The notes: a model not told the origin generated them from the letters alone. A stretch of DNA of 62,806 nucleotides from an uncultured Pelagibacteraceae bacterium (GCA_902562645.1 CACETY010000006.1:1-62806), one strand, 5' to 3'. Numbered from the stretch's first letter, positions 34,409-43,604 are shown. Translations and numbers: made by a program.

Positions 34409-35376
34409 TGAAAGGTTTTGATAAGAAATACAAAGACTTTCCTGACTATATATTAAAAATAACTGAGCAAATTTGGGAAGGTAAAGATGTTGAGTCTATT
34501 GGTAAATTTTATACAAAAGATATACCAGTAAGATCACCATTCGGAGTTACTTATGGCAATAAACCAGTTATAGACGCAACATATGCAACTTTAAAAGAAT
34601 TTCCTAACAGACAATTGTTAGGTGAGGATGTTATTTGGAATGGTAATGACGAAATTGGATATCACTCTTCCCATAGAATATTAAGCAAAGGAACACACCT
34701 AGGTGATGGTTTTTATGGAAAGCCTAGTGGAAAAGATATTTATTATAGAGTAATTGCTGATTGCGCATGTAAAGAAAATCAAGTTTATGACGAGTGGATA
34801 GTTAGAGATCAAGGAGCGATGGTAAGGCAGATTGGTTACTCTCCAAAAGAATTTGCAAAGAAAATAATTGAAAGTGAGGGGGGAATTTCAACTGCATCCA
34901 AGTTATTTGATTTTGAAACTGATAAAAGTTCAAATTATGAAGCTGAGAAATATAAAAAAGGATCAAAAGCTGAAAAATATTCTGAGATACTTAAAAATAT
35001 TTTTAATTATAATTATAAATTTGAAGGATATGATAGAGCCGCTAATATTTTTTGGCCTGGAAATAAAATTGGTCATGGAAGAGAGAGTATTAAAGAAAAA
35101 TGGAATTCTCTAAAGGCAATATTTTCAAATATAAAATTTACCATAGAACATGTGGGTTTTTTAGAGGAAGCAGGTCAAAATCCAAGAATATCAATTAGAT
35201 GGTTTTTAGAAGGTACTCACAGTAAAGACAGTATGGATTATGATAAAGCTTCAAATAAAAAAATATTTATAATGGGAATTAATCATGCAGAATTTTACTC
35301 CAACTCTATTATAAGGGAGTGGGTATTATTTGATGAAGTTGCTATATGGAAACAAATTTTAATAAATCATGGTTAA
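34408..35376 (+). CDS. SnoaL/NTF2-like protein, two-domain, 322 residues
   Basis: A 322-residue protein with two NTF2-like units (about 1-145 and 185-322), built like its neighbour on the other strand. The first unit has VESIGKFYTKDIPVRSPFG, YGNKPVIDATYATLKEFPNRQ and IGYHSSHRILSKGTH; the second has WPGNKIGHGRESIKEKWNSL, then ISIRWFLEGTHSKD. I place the start at the ATG at 34408, which overlaps the cupin stop; an in-frame start 18 bp upstream would add a few residues only. Its end overlaps the MetE-like gene by 8 bp. The function is unknown but probably on the same substrate as the other SnoaL protein. Confidence 0.75.
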   Translation: MKGFDKKYKDFPDYILKITEQIWEGKDVESIGKFYTKDIPVRSPFGVTYGNKPVIDATYATLKEFPNRQLLGEDVIWNGNDEIGYHSSHRILSKGTHLGDGFYGKPSGKDIYYRVIADCACKENQVYDEWIVRDQGAMVRQIGYSPKEFAKKIIESEGGISTASKLFDFETDKSSNYEAEKYKKGSKAEKYSEILKNIFNYNYKFEGYDRAANIFWPGNKIGHGRESIKEKWNSLKAIFSNIKFTIEHVGFLEEAGQNPRISIRWFLEGTHSKDSMDYDKASNKKIFIMGINHAEFYSNSIIREWVLFDEVAIWKQILINHG

Positions 35377-36496
35377 AATAAAAACCACACATGTCGGAAG
35401 CCTACCCAGATCAAATGAGCTCTCAAGTCTTTTAGCCTCGAAAGATAATAAAGAAGAAATAAGCATAAAAAAATTTGACGAAGTTGTAAGAAATAATGTT
35501 TTAGAAGTTGTAAAAAAACAGATTGATACAGGAATTGATATAATAAGTGATGGAGAAATGTCAAAAATTAGTTATGCAACATATATTAAAGATAGAGTTG
35601 AAGGTTTTTCAGGAGAAAGTGAAAGAAAAGCTCCAAAAGATTTAGATGATTTTCCATCTTTTAAAAAAAAACTTGTTCAATCTGGTGGAACCCCGACATA
35701 TAAAAGACCATGTTGCACAAGTGAATTAAAATTAAAAGATAATGTTTCAATTAATAAAGATATTGTTAATTTTAAAGATGCATTAAATAAATATTCTCAT
35801 AGTTATGGGTTTATGAATTCTCCATCACCAGGAGTTATTTGTAATTTTCTACCTAATAAATTTTACAAAAATGATGATGAATATTTAGAAAAGCTCTCAG
35901 ATATTATGAAATTTGAATATGAAAAAATTATTGATAGTGGTCTTTCTCTTCAGATCGATTGCCCTGACCTCGCTCTATCAAGGCATATGATTTATAAGGA
36001 CATTTCAGATGAAAATTTTTTAGAAAGAGCAAACAAACATGTCGAGGTTTTAAATAAGTCATTAGAAAATATTGATCCAACTAAAGTAAGAATGCATATT
36101 TGTTGGGGAAATTATGAGGGACCTCACATTCACGATATTGAGTTAAATAAAATTATTGAGATAGCTTTTAAAGCCAACATAAATATGTATTTGATAGAGT
36201 CTGCTAACCCTAGGCATGCTCATGAATGGGAAGTATTTGAAAATATAAAACTACCAAAAGATAAAATTATTATTCCAGGAGTAATAGAGTCAACGAGCAA
36301 TTTTATTGAACATCCAGATGTCGTAAAACATAGAATTTTAGCCTTTTCTAAAGTAATAGATCCTAACCAATTAATGGCCGGTACTGATTGTGGATTTAGC
36401 ACATTTGCCGGATTTGGAAATGTTGATGAGAATATAGTTTATAAAAAACTTGAGTCACTTGTGATTGGATCAGGACTTGCGTCAAAAGTGATTTAA
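35369..36496 (+). CDS. Stand-alone MetE-like zinc methyltransferase (UROD/MetE superfamily)
   Basis: A 375-residue protein with the cobalamin-independent methionine synthase catalytic barrel and no MetE N-terminal half. Zinc ligands of the family are preserved: HICWGNYEGP (His-x-Cys), LIESANPRHAHE (Glu) and GTDCGF (Cys). TTHVGSLPR near the N-terminus and SDGEMSK are also typical. Full MetE moves methyl from methyl-tetrahydrofolate to homocysteine; short homologues include archaeal MetE and epoxyalkane:coenzyme M transferase, which activate a thiol on zinc for attack on a carbon. It may demethylate or transfer a group from the imported compound. It overlaps the SnoaL-like gene by 8 bp. Confidence 0.85.
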   Translation: MVKIKTTHVGSLPRSNELSSLLASKDNKEEISIKKFDEVVRNNVLEVVKKQIDTGIDIISDGEMSKISYATYIKDRVEGFSGESERKAPKDLDDFPSFKKKLVQSGGTPTYKRPCCTSELKLKDNVSINKDIVNFKDALNKYSHSYGFMNSPSPGVICNFLPNKFYKNDDEYLEKLSDIMKFEYEKIIDSGLSLQIDCPDLALSRHMIYKDISDENFLERANKHVEVLNKSLENIDPTKVRMHICWGNYEGPHIHDIELNKIIEIAFKANINMYLIESANPRHAHEWEVFENIKLPKDKIIIPGVIESTSNFIEHPDVVKHRILAFSKVIDPNQLMAGTDCGFSTFAGFGNVDENIVYKKLESLVIGSGLASKVI

Positions 36497-36573
36497 AAAT
36501 CTCTTTTATTAAATAATTCTTAAATATATAGTTTTATTAGAATAATTATAAACAACCAAAAAAGAGAGAAAAT

Positions 36574-37800
36574 ATGAGAAAAATACTATTAACCTTATTG
36601 TTCGTGCTTTTTGGAACAACAGCATATGCTGATGGGCATTGCAGTAAACCAAGTGGTTCAATAAATATTTTAGCAAATGATTTTCCAGCATTAAGAACAT
36701 TTGTAGAAACAGCTAAAGGATGTAAAGGAAGTGCAGATTTTAAAGTTACTCACTCATCAGAACACAACAAAATTGCTGTTCCAGCTTTAACTGCAAACCC
36801 TTCTGAATTTTCAGCAAGAATTGCAGCTAATAGTTCGATTGTTCCTTTAATGAATCAAGATTTAATTAGACCTATGGATGATCTAGTTAAAAAATATGGA
36901 AAAGGAATACAAGACTCCCAATTAATAACAATTGATGGAAAAGTAATGGCTGTTGCTTTTATGGCAAACACTCAACATTTGTATTACAGAGAAGATGTTT
37001 TAAAAGAATTAGGTATACCTGTACCTAAAACTTACGAGGAAGTTGTTGCTGCATCTGAAAAAATAAGAGCATCAGGTAAAATGCAACATCCATATGCAGC
37101 TGCGTATAAAGCTGGATGGAATTTAGCTGAAGAATTTGTAAACATGTTCATTGGTCATGGTGGTGAGTTCTTTAAAGCTGGAACTGCTGAACCAAATATC
37201 AATAATGCAAAAGGTGTGGCTACACTGAACATGCTTAAAAAGTTAGCAAGTTTAAGTAACCCAGATTATCTTACTCACGATAGTGAAGCAATCAAAGTTG
37301 AATGGGAATCTGGAAAAGTTGCTCTTATGACATTATGGGCATCAAGATCTGGAACTTTATTAGATGATGAGGGTGATGCAAAAATTACTGCAGCAACTAA
37401 ATTAACTGGACCAGCAACCGTTGGTGGAGGAAACATTCCTGCAGCTACATTATGGTGGGATGGATTTACTTTAGCAAAAAATAGATCTGACAGTGATGCA
37501 GAGGCAACTTTTATAGCTCTAGCTCATGCTGCTTCAAATAAAAAAATGGTTGCAGATGCTGCTGACCAAGCTGTTTGGTTAGTTGAAGGTTTTGTACCAG
37601 GACCAAAATCTATTGGTGTGATTGAAGCTGTAAAAATGGGAGCAAAACCTTACCCGATGTTACCACAAATGGGTTTAATGCATGGTGCATTAGGAAGCGA
37701 AATAGTTGAGTTCTTACAAGGTAAAGAATCTGCAGAACAAGCATTGAAAGATGTTGAGGCTGCTTACATCAGTAAAGCTAAAGAACAAGGCTTTCTATAA
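36574..37800 (+). CDS. ABC transporter substrate-binding protein (family 1, CUT1 type)
   Basis: A 408-residue extracytoplasmic binding protein with a signal peptide to about residue 19 (ending TAYADG). The body matches sugar-type binding proteins: AVPALTANPSEFSARIAANS, VMAVAFMANTQHLYYREDVLKELGIPVPKTYEEV and VALMTLWASRSG. The substrate is unknown; similar proteins bind sugars, polyols, phosphodiesters or other polar solutes. It starts 77 bp after the MetE-like gene, with its own AAAGAGAGA ribosome site, and a strong hairpin follows the stop, probably to raise its mRNA above that of the permeases. Confidence 0.9.
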   Translation: MRKILLTLLFVLFGTTAYADGHCSKPSGSINILANDFPALRTFVETAKGCKGSADFKVTHSSEHNKIAVPALTANPSEFSARIAANSSIVPLMNQDLIRPMDDLVKKYGKGIQDSQLITIDGKVMAVAFMANTQHLYYREDVLKELGIPVPKTYEEVVAASEKIRASGKMQHPYAAAYKAGWNLAEEFVNMFIGHGGEFFKAGTAEPNINNAKGVATLNMLKKLASLSNPDYLTHDSEAIKVEWESGKVALMTLWASRSGTLLDDEGDAKITAATKLTGPATVGGGNIPAATLWWDGFTLAKNRSDSDAEATFIALAHAASNKKMVADAADQAVWLVEGFVPGPKSIGVIEAVKMGAKPYPMLPQMGLMHGALGSEIVEFLQGKESAEQALKDVEAAYISKAKEQGFL

Positions 37801-37810
37801 AAATAAATAT

Positions 37811-37841
37811 TTAAGTGGGGATTTAATCCCCACTTAATTTT
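37811..37841 (+). terminator. Hairpin after the CUT1-type binding-protein gene
   Basis: Perfect 11-bp stem TTAAGTGGGGA (37811-37821) / TCCCCACTTAA (37827-37837) with loop TTTAA, then four T residues. It sits between the binding-protein stop and the permease ATG at 37844, so it is probably a partial terminator or mRNA stabiliser. Confidence 0.75.
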
Positions 37842-37843
37842 AA

Positions 37844-38872
37844 ATGCCAAATAAAACTTTTTTCTGGTTTTTCTTGCCAACTGGGTTGGCAATGATTTTA
37901 TTTATTGGTTTGCCAATAATATCTACTGGTATCCAATCTTTTTATGCCCAACATGATCAAGTGGTAAAAGAAGTTAAGAAATGCGATCCTTTTGGCTGTA
38001 CAGTTTCAATAGTTGTTGATCAAGAAGCAACTTCAATATTAAGAGATGAAAAACCTTTAGGTAAATTTAACGGATTTGGTACTTATATAGATAGAAATCA
38101 CTTAGCTATTGAGCAAATTTCAGATTTTTGGAAAGAAACTGACTCCTTTGGAGAATTTATCAATCAGGTTACTAATTTACCTTTTTACAAAGCTCTTTTG
38201 TTTACTTTAACTTATTGTTTATTTGTAACTCCCAATGTTTTATTGCTAGGTTTCATTATTGCGTTAAGTTTAAATGCAATATCTAGAAAAATAAGAGGCC
38301 CATTAATATTTGGTACAATATTACCAATGATAGTTACTCCATTAGTAGGATCCCTTGTTTTATTTTGGATGATTGATGCAGAGGGAATTATTGGTGCAAA
38401 TTTACAATTAATGATGGAAGATCCATATCTATCATTAAAATCATCTAGAACGCTTACATGGATAACTATAATTATTTATGGAATTTGGCATCATTCTCCT
38501 TTTGCTTTTGTAGTTTTTTATGCTGCATTACAAACAGTGCCTCAAGAACCTGTTGAGGCAGCAATTATCGATGGAGCGTCAAGATACCAAAGAATTAGAC
38601 ATATTGTGTTACCACATATTTATCCAGTTGTTACTTTTGTAGCTCTAATTTCATTAATGGACAATTTTAGAGTCTTTGAACCAATAATCGGTTTTAGCGC
38701 TGAAGGAAGTGCTCAATCTTTATCTTGGTTAATCTATGATAATTTAGTCAATGAAGAAGTAATCTTATTTGGTTCTGCAGCAGCAACTTCAATGATGACA
38801 ATTATTGGTATAGCCATATTGTTAGCACCAGTATTAATTAGGACTTGGAAAGAATTTAGGACGGCAAGATAA
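37844..38872 (+). CDS. ABC transporter permease 1 (MalF/UgpA-like)
   Basis: A 342-residue inner-membrane permease with one N-terminal helix, a periplasmic segment of about 90 residues (30-125) and five further helices. The EAA loop is EAAIIDGASRYQRIRHIVLPHIYP. Together with the next gene it should form the heterodimeric membrane channel of the importer. The periplasmic segment between the first two helices (CDPFGCTVSIVVDQ with two Cys) is somewhat larger than usual. The stop and the next ATG overlap by one base (TAATG). Confidence 0.92.
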   Translation: MPNKTFFWFFLPTGLAMILFIGLPIISTGIQSFYAQHDQVVKEVKKCDPFGCTVSIVVDQEATSILRDEKPLGKFNGFGTYIDRNHLAIEQISDFWKETDSFGEFINQVTNLPFYKALLFTLTYCLFVTPNVLLLGFIIALSLNAISRKIRGPLIFGTILPMIVTPLVGSLVLFWMIDAEGIIGANLQLMMEDPYLSLKSSRTLTWITIIIYGIWHHSPFAFVVFYAALQTVPQEPVEAAIIDGASRYQRIRHIVLPHIYPVVTFVALISLMDNFRVFEPIIGFSAEGSAQSLSWLIYDNLVNEEVILFGSAAATSMMTIIGIAILLAPVLIRTWKEFRTAR

Positions 38873-39753
38873 TGGAATATGGTTTAGACAAAAGATCGAA
38901 TGGACTTAAAACATTTAACACAACTTTTATAATTGTTTGGTTATTAATTGCATGCTTTCCATTTATTTGGACTTTTTGGGGATCGTTTAAAGTAAGAGCA
39001 GATTTTTTTTCTAGAGCTGATTGGTGGTATGCGATCTCAGCATTTAATACGTTATTAGAAACAGGTGGTCAATTTACTTCAAAAGCATATTCTGAAGCTT
39101 GGACTGAAGGTGAATTTTGGAAAGCATCGAGAAATACAATAATAGTAACAGTATTTGTTGTCTCTATATCACTTTTTTTAGGAACTTTAGGTGCATATGC
39201 TTTATCTAGGTCTACTGAAAGATATGCTTTTTGGATATTAATCGCAGCATTAATTTTTAGAGCGATGCCACATATTACTCTAGTCTCAGGATATCTTTTT
39301 CCTTTTTTTGAATTACAAATTTGGGGAATCTTACCAACCACAATTGTAGTGTTAGTTGCGATCAATCAACCTTTTACATTATGGCTTCTCTATTCTTTTT
39401 TTAAAACTGTTCCAAAAGAATTAGATGAAAGTGCGTTAATAGATGGTTGCTCATATTTTCAAGCATTTAGATATATAATCATGCCAGTGATGTGGCCTGG
39501 AGTAATTACAGCTGGTTTGTTTAGTCTTATGTTGGCTTACAACGACTTTACAGTCACTGCATTATTATTAAATCAAGAAAACCACACCATGGTTCCAAAA
39601 ATACAAAGCTATCTTGGTACTAATCAGCATGAAGGTAATTTAATGTGGGCAGTTTCAGCAGTTGTATCTGCAACTGCACCATTGTTTATGTTAGTCATGT
39701 TTTTTCAAAGACAAGTAATAAGTGGCTTAACCACTGGTGCTGTTAAAGGATAA
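38872..39753 (+). CDS. ABC transporter permease 2 (MalG/UgpE-like)
   Basis: A 293-residue inner-membrane permease with six TM helices and the EAA loop DESALIDGCSYFQAFRYIIMPVMWPG. The N-terminus has ACFPFIWTFWGSFK, the usual MalG-type opening. Together with the preceding permease and the ATPase at 31275 it completes a CUT1-type importer. It overlaps the following HAD-like gene by one base, so all plus-strand genes from 37844 to 40415 are tightly coupled. Confidence 0.92.
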   Translation: MEYGLDKRSNGLKTFNTTFIIVWLLIACFPFIWTFWGSFKVRADFFSRADWWYAISAFNTLLETGGQFTSKAYSEAWTEGEFWKASRNTIIVTVFVVSISLFLGTLGAYALSRSTERYAFWILIAALIFRAMPHITLVSGYLFPFFELQIWGILPTTIVVLVAINQPFTLWLLYSFFKTVPKELDESALIDGCSYFQAFRYIIMPVMWPGVITAGLFSLMLAYNDFTVTALLLNQENHTMVPKIQSYLGTNQHEGNLMWAVSAVVSATAPLFMLVMFFQRQVISGLTTGAVKG

Positions 39754-40415
39754 TGGCAATCAAAGCCATATTATTTGGTTCTATTGGCACGATAGTAGAA
39801 ACATCAAATATTCAAAGAAATTGCTTTAATTCAGCTTTTAAAAATTCAGGATTAAAATGGTATTGGAGTAAAAAATTATATCAATCGATGTTAAAAAAAT
39901 CTGGAGGCGAAAAAAGAGTTAAAAAGTTTAGTCTAGAGAAAAAAACTTTTGTTAATGCAAAAAAAATTAGAAATTTAAAAACTTTAATTTTTAATAATTT
40001 TTTAAAAAAGAATAAATTAAAGCCACGTGCTGGAGTAATTAATGTAATCAAATATTGTAAAAAAAATAAAATTAAGATTTGCTTTGTAACCTCTACTACA
40101 AAAAATAATATTGATGCAGTATTTATATCCTTAAATAAATATTTAAAAAAAAGTGATTTTGATTACATCGGACACAACAAAATTATAAAAAACTTTAATA
40201 ATAAAACTGATATTTACTTTCATTGTCTGAAAAAATTAAAACTTTCAAATAAAGATTGTTTAGCAATTGAAGATACAGAAATTAGTTTTAAATATGCCAA
40301 AAAAGCTAAATTAAGATGTGTTGCCTTCCCGGGCGATTATCACCGCTCCGGGAAGTACAAGGATTCATTTATAAAAGTTAGACGGCTTAACTCAAAAATA
40401 TTTGCTGATTTATAG
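39753..40415 (+). CDS. HAD-fold protein with degenerate motif I
   Basis: A 220-residue protein of the CbbY/phosphoglycolate phosphatase-like HAD group with a helical cap. Motif I, normally F-D-x-D-G-T, reads FGSIGT (residues 8-13): the nucleophilic Asp is Gly9 and the acid/base Asp is Ile11. Motif II (ICFVTSTT) and motif IV (CLAIEDTEISFKYAKKAKLRCVAF) are recognisable. It probably lacks phosphatase activity by the usual mechanism, or belongs to a subgroup with another job such as binding a phosphorylated ligand. It is the last gene of the importer arm and overlaps the convergent pseudoazurin gene by 6 bp. Confidence 0.85.
   Translation: MAIKAILFGSIGTIVETSNIQRNCFNSAFKNSGLKWYWSKKLYQSMLKKSGGEKRVKKFSLEKKTFVNAKKIRNLKTLIFNNFLKKNKLKPRAGVINVIKYCKKNKIKICFVTSTTKNNIDAVFISLNKYLKKSDFDYIGHNKIIKNFNNKTDIYFHCLKKLKLSNKDCLAIEDTEISFKYAKKAKLRCVAFPGDYHRSGKYKDSFIKVRRLNSKIFADL
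40325..40355. repeat. GC-rich inverted repeat inside the HAD-like gene
   Basis: CTTCCCGG (40325-40332) and CCGGGAAG (40348-40355) are perfect 8-bp arms separated by 15 bases. The run is unusually GC-rich for this DNA. It lies about 60 bp before the stop of the HAD-like gene. Whether it acts as a hairpin near the 3' end of the operon mRNA is unknown. Confidence 0.45.
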
Positions 40416-40853
40416 TTGGTCTATTAAACCTGGTGCTAATTTCTTAGACTTTGATGAAAATCTTAACTTCTTAATAGCATCTAGGTTAGATTTATCGTCT
40501 CCAACAACCACAAAACCAATCATTCCCATATTTTTGTGTGGCGTACACCAGTAAGCATAAATTCCTGGGACCTCGAACTTGTATTCAACATCCTTATTAA
40601 ACTTTGATTTAAACTTACCAACTCCATCTGGTACACCCTTTTTTATGAATTCAACGTTATGTCCTTTATCTGTTGCCTTCCAAAGAACTGTATCTCCAGG
40701 GTTAACTCTTACTATTTTAGGCTCAAAAACATTTGATTCTTTATCAAGCCTATTAAGCATTTCCACTGTTACATCCGCACCTAAAGCTATATTCGTAAAA
40801 AATATACTGATTAATATTATAAATGAACTTGTTAATTTATTATATTTAGTCAT
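40410..40853 (-). CDS. Pseudoazurin-like blue copper protein
   Basis: A 147-residue periplasmic cupredoxin with a signal peptide (residues 1 to about 26, ending NIALGAD). It contains RVNPGDTVLWKATDKGHNVEFI (first His ligand) and GIYAYWCTPHKNMGMIG (Cys, His, Met ligands), the full type 1 copper set. Pseudoazurins carry electrons to nitrous oxide/nitrite reductases or other periplasmic partners; no such reductase is in the window, so the partner is unknown. I prefer ATG 40853 (MTKYNKL) over the in-frame ATG at 40880 because it gives a normal signal peptide. Confidence 0.9.
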   Translation of the reverse strand: MTKYNKLTSSFIILISIFFTNIALGADVTVEMLNRLDKESNVFEPKIVRVNPGDTVLWKATDKGHNVEFIKKGVPDGVGKFKSKFNKDVEYKFEVPGIYAYWCTPHKNMGMIGFVVVGDDKSNLDAIKKLRFSSKSKKLAPGLIDQL

Positions 40854-40918
40854 AGCGCTGATATATTCTTTTAAAGTCAATAAACAATAACTATATGGTG
40901 TAACAAGTTGACACGTCT

Positions 40919-42088
40919 TTAATTGGTTTTATCTAATAATCTATCAGCCCTCAGAGTAGTGAAAATTATTATGATTAAAAATGGGATACATAATATGTTC
41001 ATTATTTTCCAACTTGTAAAACTTAAAACAATACCTGCTGTTAAACTTGCAGTAGCTTGAACTGAAAAAACTATAAAATCGTTAAAACCCTGTGCTCTAA
41101 ATCTTTCTTCTTCTTTATAGTTTAAAACTAATAAACTTGTTCCAGATATAAACAGAAAGTTCCACCCTAGACCCAAAAAAATTAATGAAAAAAGATAATT
41201 TATGACTGTTTGATCAAAATAACTAAGTAAAATTGTAAAGATAAAAAATAAAACACCAAAATACATTATTTTACTGTGTCCATATTTTTTTATTAGATTT
41301 CCTGTAACTAAAGCAGGAAGGAACATGCTTATGATATGTAATTGAATTACAAAACTTGTATTATTTAAAGACATTTTATCATAAATATGCATACTAATAG
41401 GAGTAGCTGTCATTAAAAATGACATTACTGCATAAGCAAAAGATGATGATACAAGAGCTTGTAAAAATCTAGGCTGAGATATCAATTCTAAAATTGTTCT
41501 ACCCTTTAATGTTTTTTTATTATTAATAACTTTATTTTCCTTATAAAAAATTAAAAAAAAAATAGATGACAAAGTTAATAAAGATAAACAAAGATACGAG
41601 CCGACATACAATCCCTCTGAAATAATATTTTTTCCAAAATTTGCTAAGTTTGGACCAAGTAAAGCTGACAAAATCCCTGCAAAAAGTAATAATGAAATAG
41701 CTTTTGGTGCTTGTTTTTTGTCAACACTTTCCGCTGCAGCAAAACGATACTGATGAGCAAAAGCCATTCCAAATCCAAGACAAAAACAAGAAAATGAATA
41801 CAGAATAAAATTTTGCTTTAATACAGAATATGCTGCTAATAGTGCAAATAATGAAGTTGTTATAGATGAAAATATAAAACCTTTTTTTCTTCCTGTAATA
41901 CTCATAATTTTAGAGGCAGCTATAATAAAAATAGCTGTACCCACAATTGATAATGACATAGGTAATGTTGAAAGAGATTTAATTGGACTGATACTAGTTC
42001 CAATAATTCCACTTAAAAAAACAGTTACAGGTGCAACAGAGAATGCAAATGCATTGCTAGCAAATAGCAACCATACATTTTTGTTCAT
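40919..42088 (-). CDS. MFS transporter, 12 TM
   Basis: A 389-residue major facilitator protein. The N-terminal helices carry SITGRKKGFI (MFS motif A-like) and FGMAFAHQYRFAAAESV; the second half begins near residue 205. No family-specific sequence tells the substrate. Similar proteins from alphaproteobacteria are often drug or metabolite exporters. It starts 8 bp after the end of the glycine betaine permease gene in the same direction and could be read from that operon. Confidence 0.82.
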   Translation of the reverse strand: MNKNVWLLFASNAFAFSVAPVTVFLSGIIGTSISPIKSLSTLPMSLSIVGTAIFIIAASKIMSITGRKKGFIFSSITTSLFALLAAYSVLKQNFILYSFSCFCLGFGMAFAHQYRFAAAESVDKKQAPKAISLLLFAGILSALLGPNLANFGKNIISEGLYVGSYLCLSLLTLSSIFFLIFYKENKVINNKKTLKGRTILELISQPRFLQALVSSSFAYAVMSFLMTATPISMHIYDKMSLNNTSFVIQLHIISMFLPALVTGNLIKKYGHSKIMYFGVLFFIFTILLSYFDQTVINYLFSLIFLGLGWNFLFISGTSLLVLNYKEEERFRAQGFNDFIVFSVQATASLTAGIVLSFTSWKIMNILCIPFLIIIIFTTLRADRLLDKTN

Positions 42089-42095
42089 TAAGATA

Positions 42096-43604
42096 TTATA
42101 CTCTTTTCTTACCTTGAACTACTCTGTCCAATATTAAAGCAACGAATAGTATTGCAACACCAGCTAAAATTCCTTGTCCAACATTTGCATATTGAAGTGC
42201 CTCTAGCACGTCTTGGCCTAAACCTTTTGCTCCTATAAGTGAGGCTACAACAACCATTGCTAAACTTAACATCACAGTTTGATTTACACCAGCAAGTATT
42301 GATGGGGTTGCAAGTGGCAAATCTACTTTTCTAAGAAGATACCATTTAGATGCTCCGTAAGCTATTGCCGCCTCTCTAATAGTTTCAGGAACTCCTCTTA
42401 AGCCTAATACTGTAAGTCTTACAACAGGTGTTCCTCCAAAAATCATTGTAATGATTACTGCTGCAACCTTCCCTGTACCAAAAAATGCAATGACGGGGAT
42501 CATAAATACAAATGCAGGCATTGTTTGCATAAAATCCATTATCGGTCTTATCATTGAATAAAATCTTTGACGTCTTGCACAATAAATTCCTAGAGGTATT
42601 CCAATAACAATACTTAAAATTGCAGCCGTTCCCAGTAAGGCAAGTGTAGTCATTGCTTTAACCCAAAACCCCAAAAAACCCATGTAAGCTAAAAATCCTG
42701 CAGAGTATATTGCAGTCCTTATGCCTGCTGATAAAGCAGTTAAAACTACAATGGTAGTTATAATCACAATCCATGGTGTTTTGACAAATAAAAGCTCTAA
42801 AAAATCAAGAACAGATCTAATTCCAATTGTTATTGCGGTAAATACTGCATCTCCTTTTATTACTGCGTAATCAAAAATCGTTTCAACCCATTTAATTGAG
42901 GTAAGTCTTATTTCTGGATGTGTAGGAAAATCATTCATTATTGAGAAGAAACCTGGAAAGCTATAATGAATTACTGAAAAAAACATAATAATTATAGTAA
43001 AACCAATACTTAAAAAATAATTTTTTATTTTCATTCCAGGACTAATCGATTTATTTGATAACCATTCAGAGTATCTTTTTTCTAAAACTGTATTTGCTAA
43101 TATTCCTTGAATAAATTTTACAAAAATTAATAACGCAATTCCTGAAATAGTAATCCATATTGCTGAAGCTTCGATTTGCTGAACATCAACTACATATTCC
43201 TTCATTGCGTCTTCGAGTGATTTAATTGCCCTCTCGTAGACTTCGACTTTATCTGGATTGTTCTCCTTTGCAGCCTCTAATTGTTTGTATCTAAAATCGA
43301 TAGTTGATTGAATTTTATCAATTTTTTCTAAGGCATCTTTAGTAATATTTCCAAATAAGCCTCTAATTATTTGAACAACAGCAAATGTTTCGATTATTAA
43401 AAATGCTAGCGCATAATTCCAAATATTTCTTAATCCAAACCACATTGGTCCGAATAATGCAGCAAATAAATTAAAAGAAAAAGAATAAGAGGGTTTACTT
43501 CCAATTTTTTTAAATTCATCAATGTAGTAATCTGGACTAGAAATCACAAAATTTTTAATTAATTCAGATCTAGATAAATTTTTAATTTCTTTACTCACTG
43601 TCAT
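42096..43604 (-). CDS. proW: Glycine betaine/proline ABC transporter permease ProW, N-terminally extended
   Basis: A permease of about 502 residues; the E. coli ProW is about 354. The C-terminal half is normal: GIPLGIYCARRQRF, DFMQTMPAFVFMIPVIAFFGTG and the EAA-like TIREAAIAYGASKWYLLRKVDLPLATPSI. The N-terminal part has extra TM helices and a coiled-coil-like stretch near residues 90-150 (KIDKIQSTIDFRYKQLEAAKENN region). The start is uncertain: ATG 43604 overlaps the proV stop; a GTG at 43598 has better Shine-Dalgarno spacing (GAGGGG), and a TTG lies at 43616. Confidence 0.92.
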   Translation of the reverse strand: MTVSKEIKNLSRSELIKNFVISSPDYYIDEFKKIGSKPSYSFSFNLFAALFGPMWFGLRNIWNYALAFLIIETFAVVQIIRGLFGNITKDALEKIDKIQSTIDFRYKQLEAAKENNPDKVEVYERAIKSLEDAMKEYVVDVQQIEASAIWITISGIALLIFVKFIQGILANTVLEKRYSEWLSNKSISPGMKIKNYFLSIGFTIIIMFFSVIHYSFPGFFSIMNDFPTHPEIRLTSIKWVETIFDYAVIKGDAVFTAITIGIRSVLDFLELLFVKTPWIVIITTIVVLTALSAGIRTAIYSAGFLAYMGFLGFWVKAMTTLALLGTAAILSIVIGIPLGIYCARRQRFYSMIRPIMDFMQTMPAFVFMIPVIAFFGTGKVAAVIITMIFGGTPVVRLTVLGLRGVPETIREAAIAYGASKWYLLRKVDLPLATPSILAGVNQTVMLSLAMVVVASLIGAKGLGQDVLEALQYANVGQGILAGVAILFVALILDRVVQGKKRV

